DNA of 64,000 nt. Origin: Thioalkalivibrio versutus. Lineage in GTDB: Bacteria > Pseudomonadota > Gammaproteobacteria > Ectothiorhodospirales > Ectothiorhodospiraceae. Within the stretch, counting starts at the first letter, position 1. Each line of letters starts with the position of its first letter. Both the position numbers and the translations under genes were made by a program. The notes under the pieces are model-generated. The model was not told the DNA's origin and made no database searches. It saw nothing but the letters and a program-made list of their open reading frames with translations. The stretch is from assembly GCF_001999325.1 (NCBI RefSeq), contig NZ_MVAR01000023.1, forward strand, positions 62,001 to 126,000, in the 5' to 3' direction. Shown one piece after another: positions 23,087-32,900 of the stretch.

Positions 23087-24382
23087 TTAGCCCCAGATGT
23101 CGCTGGTGATGCCGTTGTACCAGGCGCGGGTGTATTCCGCCTCGCGGCGACGGAAGCTGGTGCTGGCACCCGACGGGCTGACCCCACCGGCACCGGATAC
23201 CCCGGCCATCGCACCGTCCTGGTACTGGTAGACCGCGGCTACGCTGACCGCGTAATCGGGGGTCACCAGGCTGTAGCAGGTGTTGGCGGACGAGGGGTTG
23301 ATGGGCTCCTGCCCCGCCAGTTGGCGGACGATGGCGGCCGCCACGATCTTGCCCTGGTTGTTGGCCGAGTGGCCGGACTTCGGCATGGCGCCCGCCACGC
23401 TGGCATCCCCCAGGACGTAGATGTTGTCGTCCATCTCCGACTTGAAGGTCAGCTGGTCGACCGGCACCCAGCCTTCGTCGTTGGTCAGGCCGACGTCATG
23501 GGCGATCTGACCGGCGCGCTGGGCCGGGATGAAGTTCAGCACGTCGGCGCGGACGCGTTCGAAACCGCTGTCGGCCAGTACGGTCATGTTGGAGACGTCG
23601 ATCTCCTCGGCGCGCCCGCCCGATGAGCCGGCCCGCCACTCGATCATGTCGCCATAATGCTCGGCCCAGCCTTCCTCGAACAGGCCTTGCTTGGAGAAGC
23701 CATCCTTCGGGTCGAGGATGATGATCTTGGAACGTGGCTTCTCCTGCTTGAAGTAGTTCGCGACCAGGGATACCCGTTCGTACGGCCCCGGCGGGCAGCG
23801 GAACGGGTTGGGCGGGGCGACCATGACGAATACGCCGCCGTTCGGCATGTCCTGCAGCTGGGAGCGCAGCAGTTCGGTCTGCGAACCGGCCTTCCAGGCA
23901 TGCGGGATGCGCTCGGCATCGGACTCGGAGATGCCCGGCATGTCGTCGTAGCGGAAGTCGATGCCCGGGGACATCACGAGCTTGTCGTAGCTCACGCGGT
24001 CGCCTCCGCTCAGGCGCACGCTGCGCGCATCGGCGTCCACCGCGGTGACCCGGTCCTCGATGATTTCGATGCCGTATTCATCGCGCAGGGTGTCGTAGCC
24101 CTGGGCGATGTCGTCCATGCCGGCGAAGCCGCCGATCACCCAGTTACTGCCGTAGCAGGTGTAGTAGGTGGCGTTGGGCTCGATCAGCGTTACGCGCATG
24201 TCGGGCGAGAACTGCTTGATGTATTTCGCGGTGGTCGCGCCGCCGGAGCCGCCGCCGACGACCACGATGTGGGCCTTTTCGGCCCCGCGCATGCCATTGG
24301 CGGCACAGCCGATACCGGTGAGGGCCGCGGCGCTGCTGATGCCCGCGACCTTCAGGAAATTACGTCGATTAAAGTCATGCAT
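23087..24382 (-). CDS. fccB: Flavocytochrome c sulfide dehydrogenase, flavoprotein subunit
   Basis: FAD subunit of the periplasmic sulfide:cytochrome c oxidoreductase, oxidising sulfide to sulfur or polysulfide. A Tat signal (RRNFLK at 6-11, then a hydrophobic stretch) precedes the FAD motif VVGGGSGG around 41-48. C76 (YYTCYGSNW) fits the Cys that binds FAD covalently in Allochromatium FccB; C196 (RCPPGPYER) and C369 (NTCYSL) fit its redox disulfide. Length 431 matches the family. It follows fccA by 17 bases and precedes a terminator, so the operon is fccA-fccB. Export folded, via Tat, fits an FAD protein. Confidence 0.95.
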   Translation of the reverse strand: MHDFNRRNFLKVAGISSAAALTGIGCAANGMRGAEKAHIVVVGGGSGGATTAKYIKQFSPDMRVTLIEPNATYYTCYGSNWVIGGFAGMDDIAQGYDTLRDEYGIEIIEDRVTAVDADARSVRLSGGDRVSYDKLVMSPGIDFRYDDMPGISESDAERIPHAWKAGSQTELLRSQLQDMPNGGVFVMVAPPNPFRCPPGPYERVSLVANYFKQEKPRSKIIILDPKDGFSKQGLFEEGWAEHYGDMIEWRAGSSGGRAEEIDVSNMTVLADSGFERVRADVLNFIPAQRAGQIAHDVGLTNDEGWVPVDQLTFKSEMDDNIYVLGDASVAGAMPKSGHSANNQGKIVAAAIVRQLAGQEPINPSSANTCYSLVTPDYAVSVAAVYQYQDGAMAGVSGAGGVSPSGASTSFRRREAEYTRAWYNGITSDIWG

Positions 24383-24399
24383 GATTCGTTTCCCCCTGA

Positions 24400-24711
24400 T
24401 CAGAAGCGGCTGAAGTAGCCGGCCATCGATTCGATTTCCTCGTCGGTGTAGCCCTTGGCGTGACGATCCATGATCGTCGCGTCGCGGTCACCGTCGCGGA
24501 ATGCCTTCATTTGGCTCTCGATGACTTCAGCGGGAATGCGGTTCAGTTCCGGTACGCCGTCGTCTGCAGCGGCTGCGTTGTGGCAGGCCTTGCAGGACGC
24601 GGCCATCAGCTGGCCCCGGGTGATTTCGTCGTCGGCAAGGGCCTGGGTAGCAGTGCCCGCCATCGCCAGCGAGGCGGCAAGCCCCACCAGGTACAAGTGC
24701 GATTTCTTCAT
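24400..24711 (-). CDS. fccA: Flavocytochrome c sulfide dehydrogenase, monohaem cytochrome subunit
   Basis: Electron-accepting cytochrome of the sulfide dehydrogenase, 103 residues. A Sec signal peptide (KKSHLYLVGLAASLAMAGTATQALA) is followed by one haem c site, C40-K-A-C43-H44, and a likely axial Met in the ATIMDRHAKGY region. The small monohaem form differs from the dihaem FccA of Allochromatium. GGAGGAG lies about 12 bases before the ATG. First gene of the operon; the two subunits travel by different export systems. Confidence 0.92.
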   Translation of the reverse strand: MKKSHLYLVGLAASLAMAGTATQALADDEITRGQLMAASCKACHNAAAADDGVPELNRIPAEVIESQMKAFRDGDRDATIMDRHAKGYTDEEIESMAGYFSRF

Positions 24712-24935
24712 TGAAACGGACTCCTCCGTAAGAAGTGGCTTTTAGCGAGCGACAGCTGTGAAGTACTGTCTTCATCCTTTGGCCCGGTGTGAAGATCCGG
24801 GTTGTGATTACGCCACCGGGTTCGAGCCCGGTAGTTGCGCCTGATCGCGAAAACCAACGATCATGAACCTCGTATAGCACAGAAAAAACGCCTTTTCGAT
24901 GCATTGCAAAGGCATATGCCGCCAGGAGGAGTGCC

Positions 24936-25244
24936 ATGACAGGAGAACGACGTCGTCATCCAAGGATCCCGATGACGGTCGAGGTCGTGGCCGAGTGCGA
25001 GAGCGGGGATACGGTCACCCTGACCACGAACGATATCTCCGGCGGGGGGGCCTTCCTCGAGTGGGAAGACCCGGAAAATGCCTGCGTGGGGCACCTGATG
25101 AAGCTCGCCTCGGACGACGAACTGATGCTGCAGGTATTCGGCATGCTGGGGGATGGCGGCGCGGCGCCGCGGGTCAAGGCCCAGGTGGTGCGGGTGATGG
25201 ACGGGGGTATTGCGGTGCGCTTTGACCCCGAAGAGCTGGAATAG
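24936..25244 (+). CDS. Stand-alone PilZ domain protein
   Basis: Single-domain c-di-GMP receptor, 102 residues. The two binding motifs are present: RRRHPR at 5-10 (RxxxR type) and N32-DISGGG-A (D/N-x-S-x-x-G). The remainder forms the usual beta-barrel, ending VRVMDGGIAVRFDPEE. AGGAGGAG precedes the ATG. The link to type IV pili or other surface behaviour is general to the family; no target is adjacent. Confidence 0.88.
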   Translation: MTGERRRHPRIPMTVEVVAECESGDTVTLTTNDISGGGAFLEWEDPENACVGHLMKLASDDELMLQVFGMLGDGGAAPRVKAQVVRVMDGGIAVRFDPEELE

Positions 25245-25260
25245 CCAACGGGAACGGGGG

Positions 25261-25653
25261 TTACGCCTCGCGCTCGATCTGTTCCAGCCCCGCGGCCCAT
25301 TCGTCGGCGATCAGCGGATTGGTCAGCAGCCAGTTCACGGTGTCCGGGCTCCAGTCATCCTGCGCCTCTTGCAGGGCGCTCTCCCAGTCTGCTGCCGTGT
25401 AATCCCCGCGCCCCAGGGTGCTGAGGGCCTGCAGCTCCGCCTGTTGGTCCGGACCCAGGTCGCGCAGCGTGCCCTCCAGTTCCTGCAGGGTCAGGTCGCT
25501 GGCGTGATCAGCCAGGATCTGCATCGCCCAGTCATTGTCGCTACCCTCGCTTCCGGTATCCGGGAAGACCACATCCTCTTTGGCATGGAATTCCCGCGCG
25601 GCCTGGATTAACCGCTCCATCGTCTCGCCGGTGATGCCGAGGGAGATGGCCAT
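25261..25653 (-). CDS. DUF3775 family protein
   Basis: A 130-residue cytoplasmic protein of the DUF3775 family, whose function is unknown. The pattern ETMERLIQAAREFHAKEDVVFPDTGSEGSDNDW followed by LQELEGTLRDLGPDQQAELQALSTLGRGDYTAADWESAL fits. It starts directly after the stop of the DUF2288 gene (TAG then ATG), so the two form an operon. Confidence 0.75.
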   Translation of the reverse strand: MAISLGITGETMERLIQAAREFHAKEDVVFPDTGSEGSDNDWAMQILADHASDLTLQELEGTLRDLGPDQQAELQALSTLGRGDYTAADWESALQEAQDDWSPDTVNWLLTNPLIADEWAAGLEQIEREA

Positions 25654-25965
25654 CTAGTGGGCCGGCGTCCGTTCCTGGGCCAGGACCCAGGGGGCGGCCA
25701 CGATCGCAGTGAAGATCGGGTCGTTCGCGGCCCAGCGGCGGGCATCGTCATCCGAGGCCCGCGCGACCTGGTCGTTGGCCAGCCATTCGCTGACCTGATG
25801 GGTCGCATCGTCGCGGATGGCGCGGGCGACCTCGATCAGATCCAGCTCCGGCGCCACGCGGATCACCACGCCGCGCGCGAAATGCGGCATCAGGTCTTTC
25901 CACGGCAGCGGGCCGGCCTGTTCTTCCAGTGGGACTTCGGGTTGTTCGGCAGTGGCGTCGTGCAT
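25654..25965 (-). CDS. DUF2288 family protein
   Basis: A 103-residue protein of the DUF2288 family, function unknown. Diagnostic blocks are LPWKDLMPHFARGVVIRVAPELDLIEVARAIRDD and VSEWLANDQVARASDDDARRW. First gene of a two-gene operon with DUF3775. It is divergent from the PepSY gene with about 95 bases between them. Confidence 0.75.
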   Translation of the reverse strand: MHDATAEQPEVPLEEQAGPLPWKDLMPHFARGVVIRVAPELDLIEVARAIRDDATHQVSEWLANDQVARASDDDARRWAANDPIFTAIVAAPWVLAQERTPAH

Positions 25966-26060
25966 GACGGTTCCAGTCGGTTTCAGATATCGTTCAGGCT
26001 AGGCCGATACCCTTGTATCTTCAACATCTGCCCACGCACGCGTCCGGAGAATGCACCGAT

Positions 26061-26390
26061 ATGCGACCCACGCCGGATCTCCAGCCCGGATACCGCGGGC
26101 GGGACCTGACGCGGCCCCGCGCGGGCCACGCACTGGTGCTGGCGACGCTGCTGTTCGTGGCGCTTCCGGCGCAAGGCCAGTTCAACACGGATGACCCCGA
26201 GGCCGCCGTCTGGGATCTCGACGAGGCCGTTGCCCAGATCGAGGCGCACTACCCGGGCCGGGTGCTCCACGCGCGCGAGGATGTGAGCCAGTTCGGGGCG
26301 CGTCTGTTCATCATCCGTATCCTGACCAATGATCAACAAGTGCGTACCCTCCGGATCGAGGAAGGCACCGAAGTGGAGCTCCCGGAATGA
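26061..26390 (+). CDS. PepSY domain secreted protein
   Basis: Small exported protein of 109 residues. A signal-like segment HALVLATLLFVALPAQGQ (about 19-36) precedes one PepSY domain: EAAVWDLDEAVAQIEAHYPGRVLHAREDVSQFGARLFIIRIL. It is the first gene of an operon with a response regulator and a sensor kinase; its stop overlaps the regulator start (ATGA). PepSY proteins coded next to such systems may modulate the sensor in the periplasm. The ATG at 26061 is chosen because upstream in-frame codons are not supported. Confidence 0.8.
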   Translation: MRPTPDLQPGYRGRDLTRPRAGHALVLATLLFVALPAQGQFNTDDPEAAVWDLDEAVAQIEAHYPGRVLHAREDVSQFGARLFIIRILTNDQQVRTLRIEEGTEVELPE

Positions 26391-27103
26391 ACCTGCGCGT
26401 GGTACTGATTGAAGACGACGTCGCGCTGCGCAACCAGATTGGCGACGAGTTGGACCGCAGTGGCTGCCGCGTGGATACCGCCTCGGACGGCGAGACCGGG
26501 CTTTACCTGCTGACCGAGTACCACTGCGACATCGCGGTGGTGGATCTGGGCCTGCCGGGCATGGATGGGCTGGACGTAATCCGCAAGGCGCGCGAGTCCA
26601 AGCCGCGCCTGCCGATCCTGATCCTGACCGCGCGCGACCGCTGGCAGGACAAGGTCGAGGGCCTGGAGGCCGGGGCCGACGACTACCTGGCCAAGCCGTT
26701 CCACATCGAGGAATTGCTGGCGCGGCTGCGCGCCCTGGCACGCCGCAGCCTGCAGTCGGGCCAGGAGCGGCTGGCGTTCGGGCCGCTGGTGATCGACACC
26801 GCGGGTGACGAGGTCTGGCTGAATGGCGAGCCGGTCACCCTGACCACATTCGAATACCGCCTGCTGATGACATTGGTCCGCCAGCCGGGCCGGGTGCTCA
26901 GCAAGGATGCGCTGGCGGACTACCTCTACGATCACGACGAGGACCGCGAAAGCAACGTGATCGAGGTCCTGATCGGGCGCCTGCGGCGCAAGCTGGATGC
27001 CGACGGCAGCCTGGGCTTGATCGAGACCCTGCGCGGACGCGGCTACCGCTTCGCCCGCGAACCCGACGCCGTGCCGGAAAACGAGTCGGACAGCCCTCGA
27101 TGA
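26387..27103 (+). CDS. OmpR-family response regulator (PhoP/QseB type)
   Basis: DNA-binding response regulator of 238 residues. The receiver has E9-D10-D11, phospho-acceptor D53 (VVDLGLPGMDG), T in LILTARD, and K in YLAKPFHIEELLAR. The winged-helix effector follows from about 125, with YRLLMTLVRQPGRVLSKDALADYLYD and the recognition part NVIEVLIGRLRRKLDADG. It overlaps the PepSY gene by 4 bases and precedes a kinase by 25 bases. PhoP-like systems respond to divalent cations or envelope stress; the signal here is unknown. Confidence 0.92.
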   Translation: MNLRVVLIEDDVALRNQIGDELDRSGCRVDTASDGETGLYLLTEYHCDIAVVDLGLPGMDGLDVIRKARESKPRLPILILTARDRWQDKVEGLEAGADDYLAKPFHIEELLARLRALARRSLQSGQERLAFGPLVIDTAGDEVWLNGEPVTLTTFEYRLLMTLVRQPGRVLSKDALADYLYDHDEDRESNVIEVLIGRLRRKLDADGSLGLIETLRGRGYRFAREPDAVPENESDSPR

Positions 27104-27128
27104 CCTGCCGCGAGGCTGCCGGGTCCGC

Positions 27129-28463
27129 ATGACAGCGGCCCTGCGCAAGCTGCGTGGGAGTCTGGTCCTGCGCTTGGCGGGGGTCACGGCGATCACCGTG
27201 CTGATCTTCTCGTTGCTCACCGCCTGGGTGCTGGAGGCCGCCTTCCGCGACAATGCGGCGGATGCGGTAGAAACCCGCCTCGAGGCGCAAGTCCTGCTGC
27301 TGATGGGGCTGGCCGAGGTGGTCGGCCCGGCCGATGTGCGCGTCCCCGAGATGCTCCCCGAGAGCCGTTTGCAGTTGCCAGTCAGCGGGCTCTACGCGCG
27401 CATCCTGGGCGAGGAGGGGCAGACCCTGTGGCGCTCGCCGTCAGCGGTCGGCGTCTCCCTGCGCGGCTGGACGGAAGACGAGTACTTCAGCTTCAGCCTG
27501 CCGGTGCAGTGGGAGCTGGACGGCGGTCAGGTCGGCCTGACCTTCCAGATGCTGGAGGACCGCGAGGCCTTCAGCGAACAGGTCGAGCAGTACCGCACCA
27601 GCCTCTGGCAGGGGCTGATGACCATGACCCTCTCCATGATCCTGGTCCTCTCGCTGGCGTTGTGGTTCTGGGGCTTGCGCCCGCTGCGCCAGGTCCGGCG
27701 TGACCTCGATGCCCTGCGCCACGGCGACCATGCGCATCTGGCGGGCGATTATCCCACCGAGGTTCGCGCCCTGACCGGCAGCATCAACGACCTGGTCGAG
27801 TTCGAACGCGCCCGACTGGCGCGCCAGCAAAATGCCCTCGCGGACCTGGCTCACAGCCTGAAGACCCCGATCTCCGCCCTGCGCCTGAACCTCGAGAGCG
27901 CACGACCGGATAATGACGACATGCAGCGCCAGGTCGACCGGCTGCAGGGCATCGTCCAGCATCAGCTCAACCAGGCCCAGCGGCTTGGGCCGGCCCCGTT
28001 CCAGGCTGCCGAGCCGCTGGGGCCGATCATCGAGCGTACCGGACAGGCATTGGGACGGCTCGCGGCCCAGGAAGGGGTGGCGCTGGAGACCGATCTGGCT
28101 GCGGGCTGCGTCCTGCGCATGGACAGCGGGGCGATCTTCGAGCTCCTCGGCAATACCCTGGACAATGCCATCCGCCATGCGACCACGCGGGTGCGCATTA
28201 CCACTCGCTGCCAGCCCGGCGAGGTGATGCTGATCATCGACGATGACGGCCCCGGCATCCCGCCGGCCGATCGTGCCCGGGTGCTGGAGCGCGGGCAGCG
28301 CGCCGATACCCGCGGGGGCCAGGATGACGGCCGCGGTGAGGGTCAGGGGCTCGGTCTCAGCATCATCCACACCCTGGTGACCGACCACGGCGGGACGCTG
28401 TTCATCGAGCAGGCCCCGGAGCTCCACGGCGCGCGCATCCGCATGGTGTTTTCCGCGTCCTGA
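27129..28463 (+). CDS. Sensor histidine kinase (PhoQ/QseC type)
   Basis: Membrane sensor of 444 residues for the adjacent regulator. A first membrane segment lies at about 16-36, a periplasmic loop at 40-160, a second at 163-183, then a HAMP-like region. The H-box is DLAHSLKTPISAL with phospho-His H242; the catalytic domain has N-box NTLDNAIRHA, G1 DDDGPGIPP and G2 GQGLGLSIIHTL. The arrangement PepSY-regulator-kinase suggests one operon. The periplasmic sensor is PhoQ-like in length but not clearly in sequence. Confidence 0.92.
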   Translation: MTAALRKLRGSLVLRLAGVTAITVLIFSLLTAWVLEAAFRDNAADAVETRLEAQVLLLMGLAEVVGPADVRVPEMLPESRLQLPVSGLYARILGEEGQTLWRSPSAVGVSLRGWTEDEYFSFSLPVQWELDGGQVGLTFQMLEDREAFSEQVEQYRTSLWQGLMTMTLSMILVLSLALWFWGLRPLRQVRRDLDALRHGDHAHLAGDYPTEVRALTGSINDLVEFERARLARQQNALADLAHSLKTPISALRLNLESARPDNDDMQRQVDRLQGIVQHQLNQAQRLGPAPFQAAEPLGPIIERTGQALGRLAAQEGVALETDLAAGCVLRMDSGAIFELLGNTLDNAIRHATTRVRITTRCQPGEVMLIIDDDGPGIPPADRARVLERGQRADTRGGQDDGRGEGQGLGLSIIHTLVTDHGGTLFIEQAPELHGARIRMVFSAS

Positions 28464-28496
28464 AGCCGGCGCGGGCGGGGTCGGGGGTTGCTCCAT

Positions 28497-28600
28497 GATG
28501 CGTTTCGCGGTGCTCAACGCATCCTACGAGGATCCCTAATGGCACCCCGCCGCTTGGCATCGTGCACCGTAGGATGTGTTGAGCGTAGCGAAACGCATCG
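28497..28600. repeat. Inverted pair of GTAGGRTGC-family repeats
   Basis: Reverse copy 28497-28528 (ending GCATCCTAC) and forward copy 28569-28600 (GTAGGATGTGTTGAGCGTAG) between the convergent kinase and dadA genes. No other terminator is visible, so this pair may do that job. Confidence 0.7.
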
Positions 28601-28633
28601 ACCAGGGCGTGTCGCTCCCCAAACCGTTCGAAA

Positions 28634-29890
28634 TCAGAGTGTCAGGCCGTCCATCGGCAACGCCGGGGGTTCGCCCAGCACGCTGTCGCGCACCAGCGCG
28701 GCCGCGCCGCAGGCGAAGGTCCAGCCGAGGTGGCCGGATCCGGTATTGAGGTAAAGGCCGGGTACCGCGGTCGCCCCGAGGATCGGGGTGCCGCGTGCGC
28801 TCATCGGGCGCAGGCCGGTCCACGGGGCCATGGTCTCGGCATCCATTTGCTCGGGCAGGCTGGCCAGGGTACGCCGGCAATGATCCAGTACGCTGGCGGC
28901 CCGTTGCGGGTTCAGGCTGCCGTCGCGACCCGCGAACTCCGCGGTGCCGGCCAGGCGCAGGCGATCGCCCAGCGGGGTCATCACGACCTTGTTGGCGTCG
29001 TCGATCAGTGGCAGGTGAATCCGGGTTCCGGCGTTCATCGGCAGGGTCAGCGAGTAGCCCTTGACCGGTGCCACGGGCAGCCGGATCCCGAGTGGGCGCA
29101 GCAGATCGGGCGCGTGGTAGCCGTTGGCAACGACACAGGCATCCGCGGCGATCGGGCCTTCCGAGGTCTCCAGTGCATTGAGGCGGCCGCGGAAGGTGCG
29201 CAGGCGGCGCACCGCCACGCCCGGGCAATAGGTCAGTCCGCGGCGGCGGGCGATGGCCAGCAGGCCCGCGGTAAAGCGCGCGGCATCGCCGATGGCATCG
29301 TCGGGAAAGTAGAGCCCGCCGCACAATTGATCGCGCACGGGGGCCAGCGCCGGCTCTTCGGCGATGATGCGTTCCACGGTCCAGTCCTCGAAGCGCACGC
29401 CGGCGTCCGCCATGTCCTCGCTGGCGGTGCGATTGCGGGCCTGGCTGGTCGGGTCCTGGAATAGCTTGAGGATGCCGCTGCGGCGGAAGTCGAAGTCCAG
29501 CCCCTCGGGTGCCAGCTCGCGCTGCAGGCGGTCGATCTCCTTCAGGGAGAAGGCCGCCAGGCGCGCATTGAGCCGGGTGTGTTCCTCGAAGCGCGCGCGG
29601 CGGCTGTTGCCGAGAAAGCGCAGGCCCCAGCCGATCAGCCCCGGTATGGCGTGCGGGCGCACCAGCAGTGGCGAATCGCGGCGCCCGAGATAGCGCAGCA
29701 GGTCGAGACCCACGCCCGGGGCGTTCCAGGGTTCGGCATGGCTGGCATGCAGCATGCCGCCATTGGCGAAACTGGATCCGCTGGCCGGCGCCGCAGCGGC
29801 GTCCAGCAGCACGACCTCGGCTCCGGCCTCCTGCAGGTACCAGGCTGTGGTGACACCGATCACCCCGGCGCCGATGACCGCTACGCGCAT
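28634..29890 (-). CDS. dadA: D-amino acid dehydrogenase (DadA-like)
   Basis: FAD enzyme that oxidatively deaminates D-amino acids and passes electrons to the respiratory chain. The 418-residue protein starts MRVAVIGAGVIGVTTAWYLQ with the dinucleotide motif GAGVIG at 7-12, then has ASFANGGMLH, LDFDFRRSGILKLFQD, WTGLRPMSARGTPILG and a final NTGSGHLGWTFACGAAALV, all typical of DadA. The ATG was chosen because the FAD motif follows at once. It is the last gene of a run with hrpA, 25 bases upstream. D-Ala is the classical substrate; the range here is unknown. Confidence 0.9.
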   Translation of the reverse strand: MRVAVIGAGVIGVTTAWYLQEAGAEVVLLDAAAAPASGSSFANGGMLHASHAEPWNAPGVGLDLLRYLGRRDSPLLVRPHAIPGLIGWGLRFLGNSRRARFEEHTRLNARLAAFSLKEIDRLQRELAPEGLDFDFRRSGILKLFQDPTSQARNRTASEDMADAGVRFEDWTVERIIAEEPALAPVRDQLCGGLYFPDDAIGDAARFTAGLLAIARRRGLTYCPGVAVRRLRTFRGRLNALETSEGPIAADACVVANGYHAPDLLRPLGIRLPVAPVKGYSLTLPMNAGTRIHLPLIDDANKVVMTPLGDRLRLAGTAEFAGRDGSLNPQRAASVLDHCRRTLASLPEQMDAETMAPWTGLRPMSARGTPILGATAVPGLYLNTGSGHLGWTFACGAAALVRDSVLGEPPALPMDGLTL

Positions 29891-29915
29891 CCGTTGGTCC
29901 TTCCGTTGTCGTGGC

Positions 29916-32900
29916 TCATGTGCCACTGGCCAGTCGTTGGATCAGTGTCGCGTATTCGCGTTCCAGGCGTTTGGGCGAAACCTTCTCGCGGGTGCCCAGT
30001 TCCTGGGCGAACTGCGAGACGCGGAATTCCTCGATGCGGTAGCGAAAGGCGAGGACGTCCGGGTGGTCCGGGGCGCGGGCGATCAGTTCCTGCGCCTGCT
30101 GCCACAGCGGCTCCACGGCGACGCGGCGGGCGCGGTCCTTGTCCGGGGCCTGGCTCAGGCGCTCCAGGCGCTTGTCGATCGCCTCGAGGTAGCGCGGCAG
30201 TTCCGGCAGGACATCATGCGGGATGCACAGCAGGAAGTCCGCCGGGACCAGCGCGTCCAGCTGCCCGCGGATGTCGCGCGCGGCCTCGATCCAGGATAGC
30301 GGCAGGTCGCCCTGCAGCCGGGTGCGAAGGTCGTGCCAGCGGCGCAGGATCTCGGCGGTCAGGCGCGAGAGCTCCATTACGGTGGGCGAGAACGCCGGCA
30401 GCGACTCGTCGAGTCGTTGGGCGAACGCCTCGGCGGCGCGTGGCCAGGGTTCGGCCAGGAACACGCGGTCCGCAGCGGCCTCCAGGATCTGGTCGCGCAG
30501 GGCCTCGCAGCTGCCCAGCGTCGAGTAGTTCAGGCAGGCGCGTTCGATCTCCGGGAGCTGGCGGCGCAGATCGCGCGCGGTCTTGCGGGCGCCGAGCAGG
30601 AACAGCCGGCGCAGGCCCGCGCGGTGGGCGCGTTCGGCCTTGGTCGGGTCGGGTTCCAGCTCCAGCGAGACCGAATCGCCGCGATCGACCAGGACCGGGA
30701 AGGCCCGCAGCTGTGCCCCCTGGTGGTCGAATTCGACACTCTCCGGCAGCGCACCGAAATCCCACTCCGTGATGCCCTCGCGGGTGATCTCGTCCGGACG
30801 GCTGGCATCGAAGTGGGCCTCGGCGCTCCCGCCCAGCCGTGCCTTGAGCGCGGGCAGGTCGCGGCCGCTGGTCTCTTCCTTCCCTTCCGGGTCGAGGATG
30901 CGAAAGCGCATCACCAGGTGCGGCTCCAGGGTCTCCGGGCGCCAGGCATCCAGCGGGATCTCGGTGCCGGTTATGGCGCGCAGGGCCGCGGCCAGTGCGG
31001 GAATCAATGGGCCCTGGCGGTGTTCGATGCGGGCCAGGGCGGCCTGGGCGAAGTCCGGGGCGGGCACGAACTGGCGGCGCAGGGCCTTCGGCAGGCTCCG
31101 CAGCAGGGCGGTCACGCGATCCTCCAGCAGCCCCGGCACCAGCCAGTCGCCCAGCCAGTCGGGCACCGCGTTCAGCGCGGCGATGGGGATGGTGACGGTC
31201 ACGCCGTCGTCCGGTTGGCCAGGTTCGAAGCGGTAGGCCAGTGGCAGGCGCAGCCCCTCGAGCTCCAGATGGTCGGGATAGGCGCCTTCCGGGAGCGTGG
31301 CCTCTGGCTCGTTCAGGAGCTCGGCGCGGTCGATCTTCAGCGCCTCCGGATCGTGTTTTTCGGTCTTGCGCGCCCAGGTCTCGAAGCTCGTGCCGTCTGT
31401 GATCGCGGCCGGCAGACGGGCGTCGTAGAAGTCGAACAGGCGCTCCTCTTCCACCAGCAGATCGCGGCGGCGCCCGCGCGCCTCCTGTTCGGCGATCTCG
31501 GCCACCGCCTCGCGGTTGGCGCGCACGCCGTTGGAGCGCGAGCGCAGCTCGCCACCGACCAGGCCCTCGCGGATCAGGATGCGCCGTGCCTCGGCCGGGT
31601 CGTGCTTGGCGAAGTCCACTGGCTTTTTCGGTGCCACGACCAGGCCGTACAGGGTGATGCGGTCGAAGGCCCCGACGCGTCCGCTGCGGCCCTGGAAGTG
31701 CGGCTCGAAGATGTGGTGCTTAAGCAGATGCGGGGCGGCGGTCAGGATCCAGTCGGGCTCGATGCGTGCGTTGTCGCGGGCGTAGACACGCGTGGTCTCG
31801 GCGATCTCCGCGCTCATCACCCAGGCCGGCTTCTTCTTCGCCAGCACCGAGGCGGGGTGGATCTGGAAGCGGCGGTTGCGCGCGCCCAGGTAGTCGCCGC
31901 GCTCGGTCTTCTGCCCGACCTGACTGACCAGCCCGGTCAGCAGCGCCCGGTGCACCGCCTCGGCGTCCGCCGGTTGGTGGTTCGGGTGCAGGTCCATCTC
32001 GCGCGCCAGGCGCAGGAGTTGCACGCGCAGCTCCTGCCATTCGCGCATGCGCAGAAAGTTCAGGAAGTGCTCGCGGCACCAGCGCTTCAGGGCACTGGAC
32101 CCAAGGTCCTCGCGGGCGGTGTGCCAGGCGTCCCACAGCCGCAGCATGCCCATGAAGTCGGACCCCTCGACCTGGAACTCGCGGTGGGCCTGGTCCGCCG
32201 CCTGGGTGGCCTCGGCCGGGCGCTCGCGCGGGTCCTGCAGCGACAGGGACGCGGCGATGGTGGCGGTTTCGGTGACACAGTCGTGCTCGGTACCGGCCAG
32301 CAGCATCGCCGCGTGGCGCGGGTCGATGGGCATGCGCGCGAGTTGCCGCCCGCGCCGGGTGATCCGGCCACGCTCGTCTACCGCGCCCAATTCGTCCAGC
32401 AGGTGGTAGCCATCCTTGACCAGGCGCGGGTCGGGCGGGTCGAGGAACGGGAACTGGCGCGGCTGGCCGAGCTTGAGCGCGGCCATCTGCAGGATTACCG
32501 AGGCGAGGTTAGAGCGCTGGATCTCCGGGTCGGTGAAGGGCGGGCGCAGGTTGAAGTCGTCTTCCGCGAACAGCCGGATGCAGATGCCGGGGCCCAGCCG
32601 GCCGCAGCGCCCGGCGCGCTGGTTACAGGCGGCCTGCGAGATGGCCTCCAGGCTCAGGCGCTGCACCCGCGAGCGCCAGGAGTAGCGCGAGATGCGCGCG
32701 AGCCCCGAGTCGATCACGAAGCGGATGCCGGGCACGGTCAGCGCGGTCTCGGCGACGTTGGTCGCGAGCACGATGCGACGGCCGCTGTGTGACTGGAATA
32801 CCCGCGACTGCTCGCGCGCGGACAGGCGTGCGTAGAGCGCCAGGATCTCGGTGTCGGCGCGGACCTGGCCGCGCAGGGCCTGGTGGGCGTCGCGGATCTC

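Noticed and set aside
24811-24840. tRNA-like T arm (ACCGGG-TTCGAG-CCCGGT) upstream of fccA
   Set aside because: The stem closes on a 6-base loop instead of 7, and no acceptor, D or anticodon arms can be drawn around it. It is a simple hairpin.
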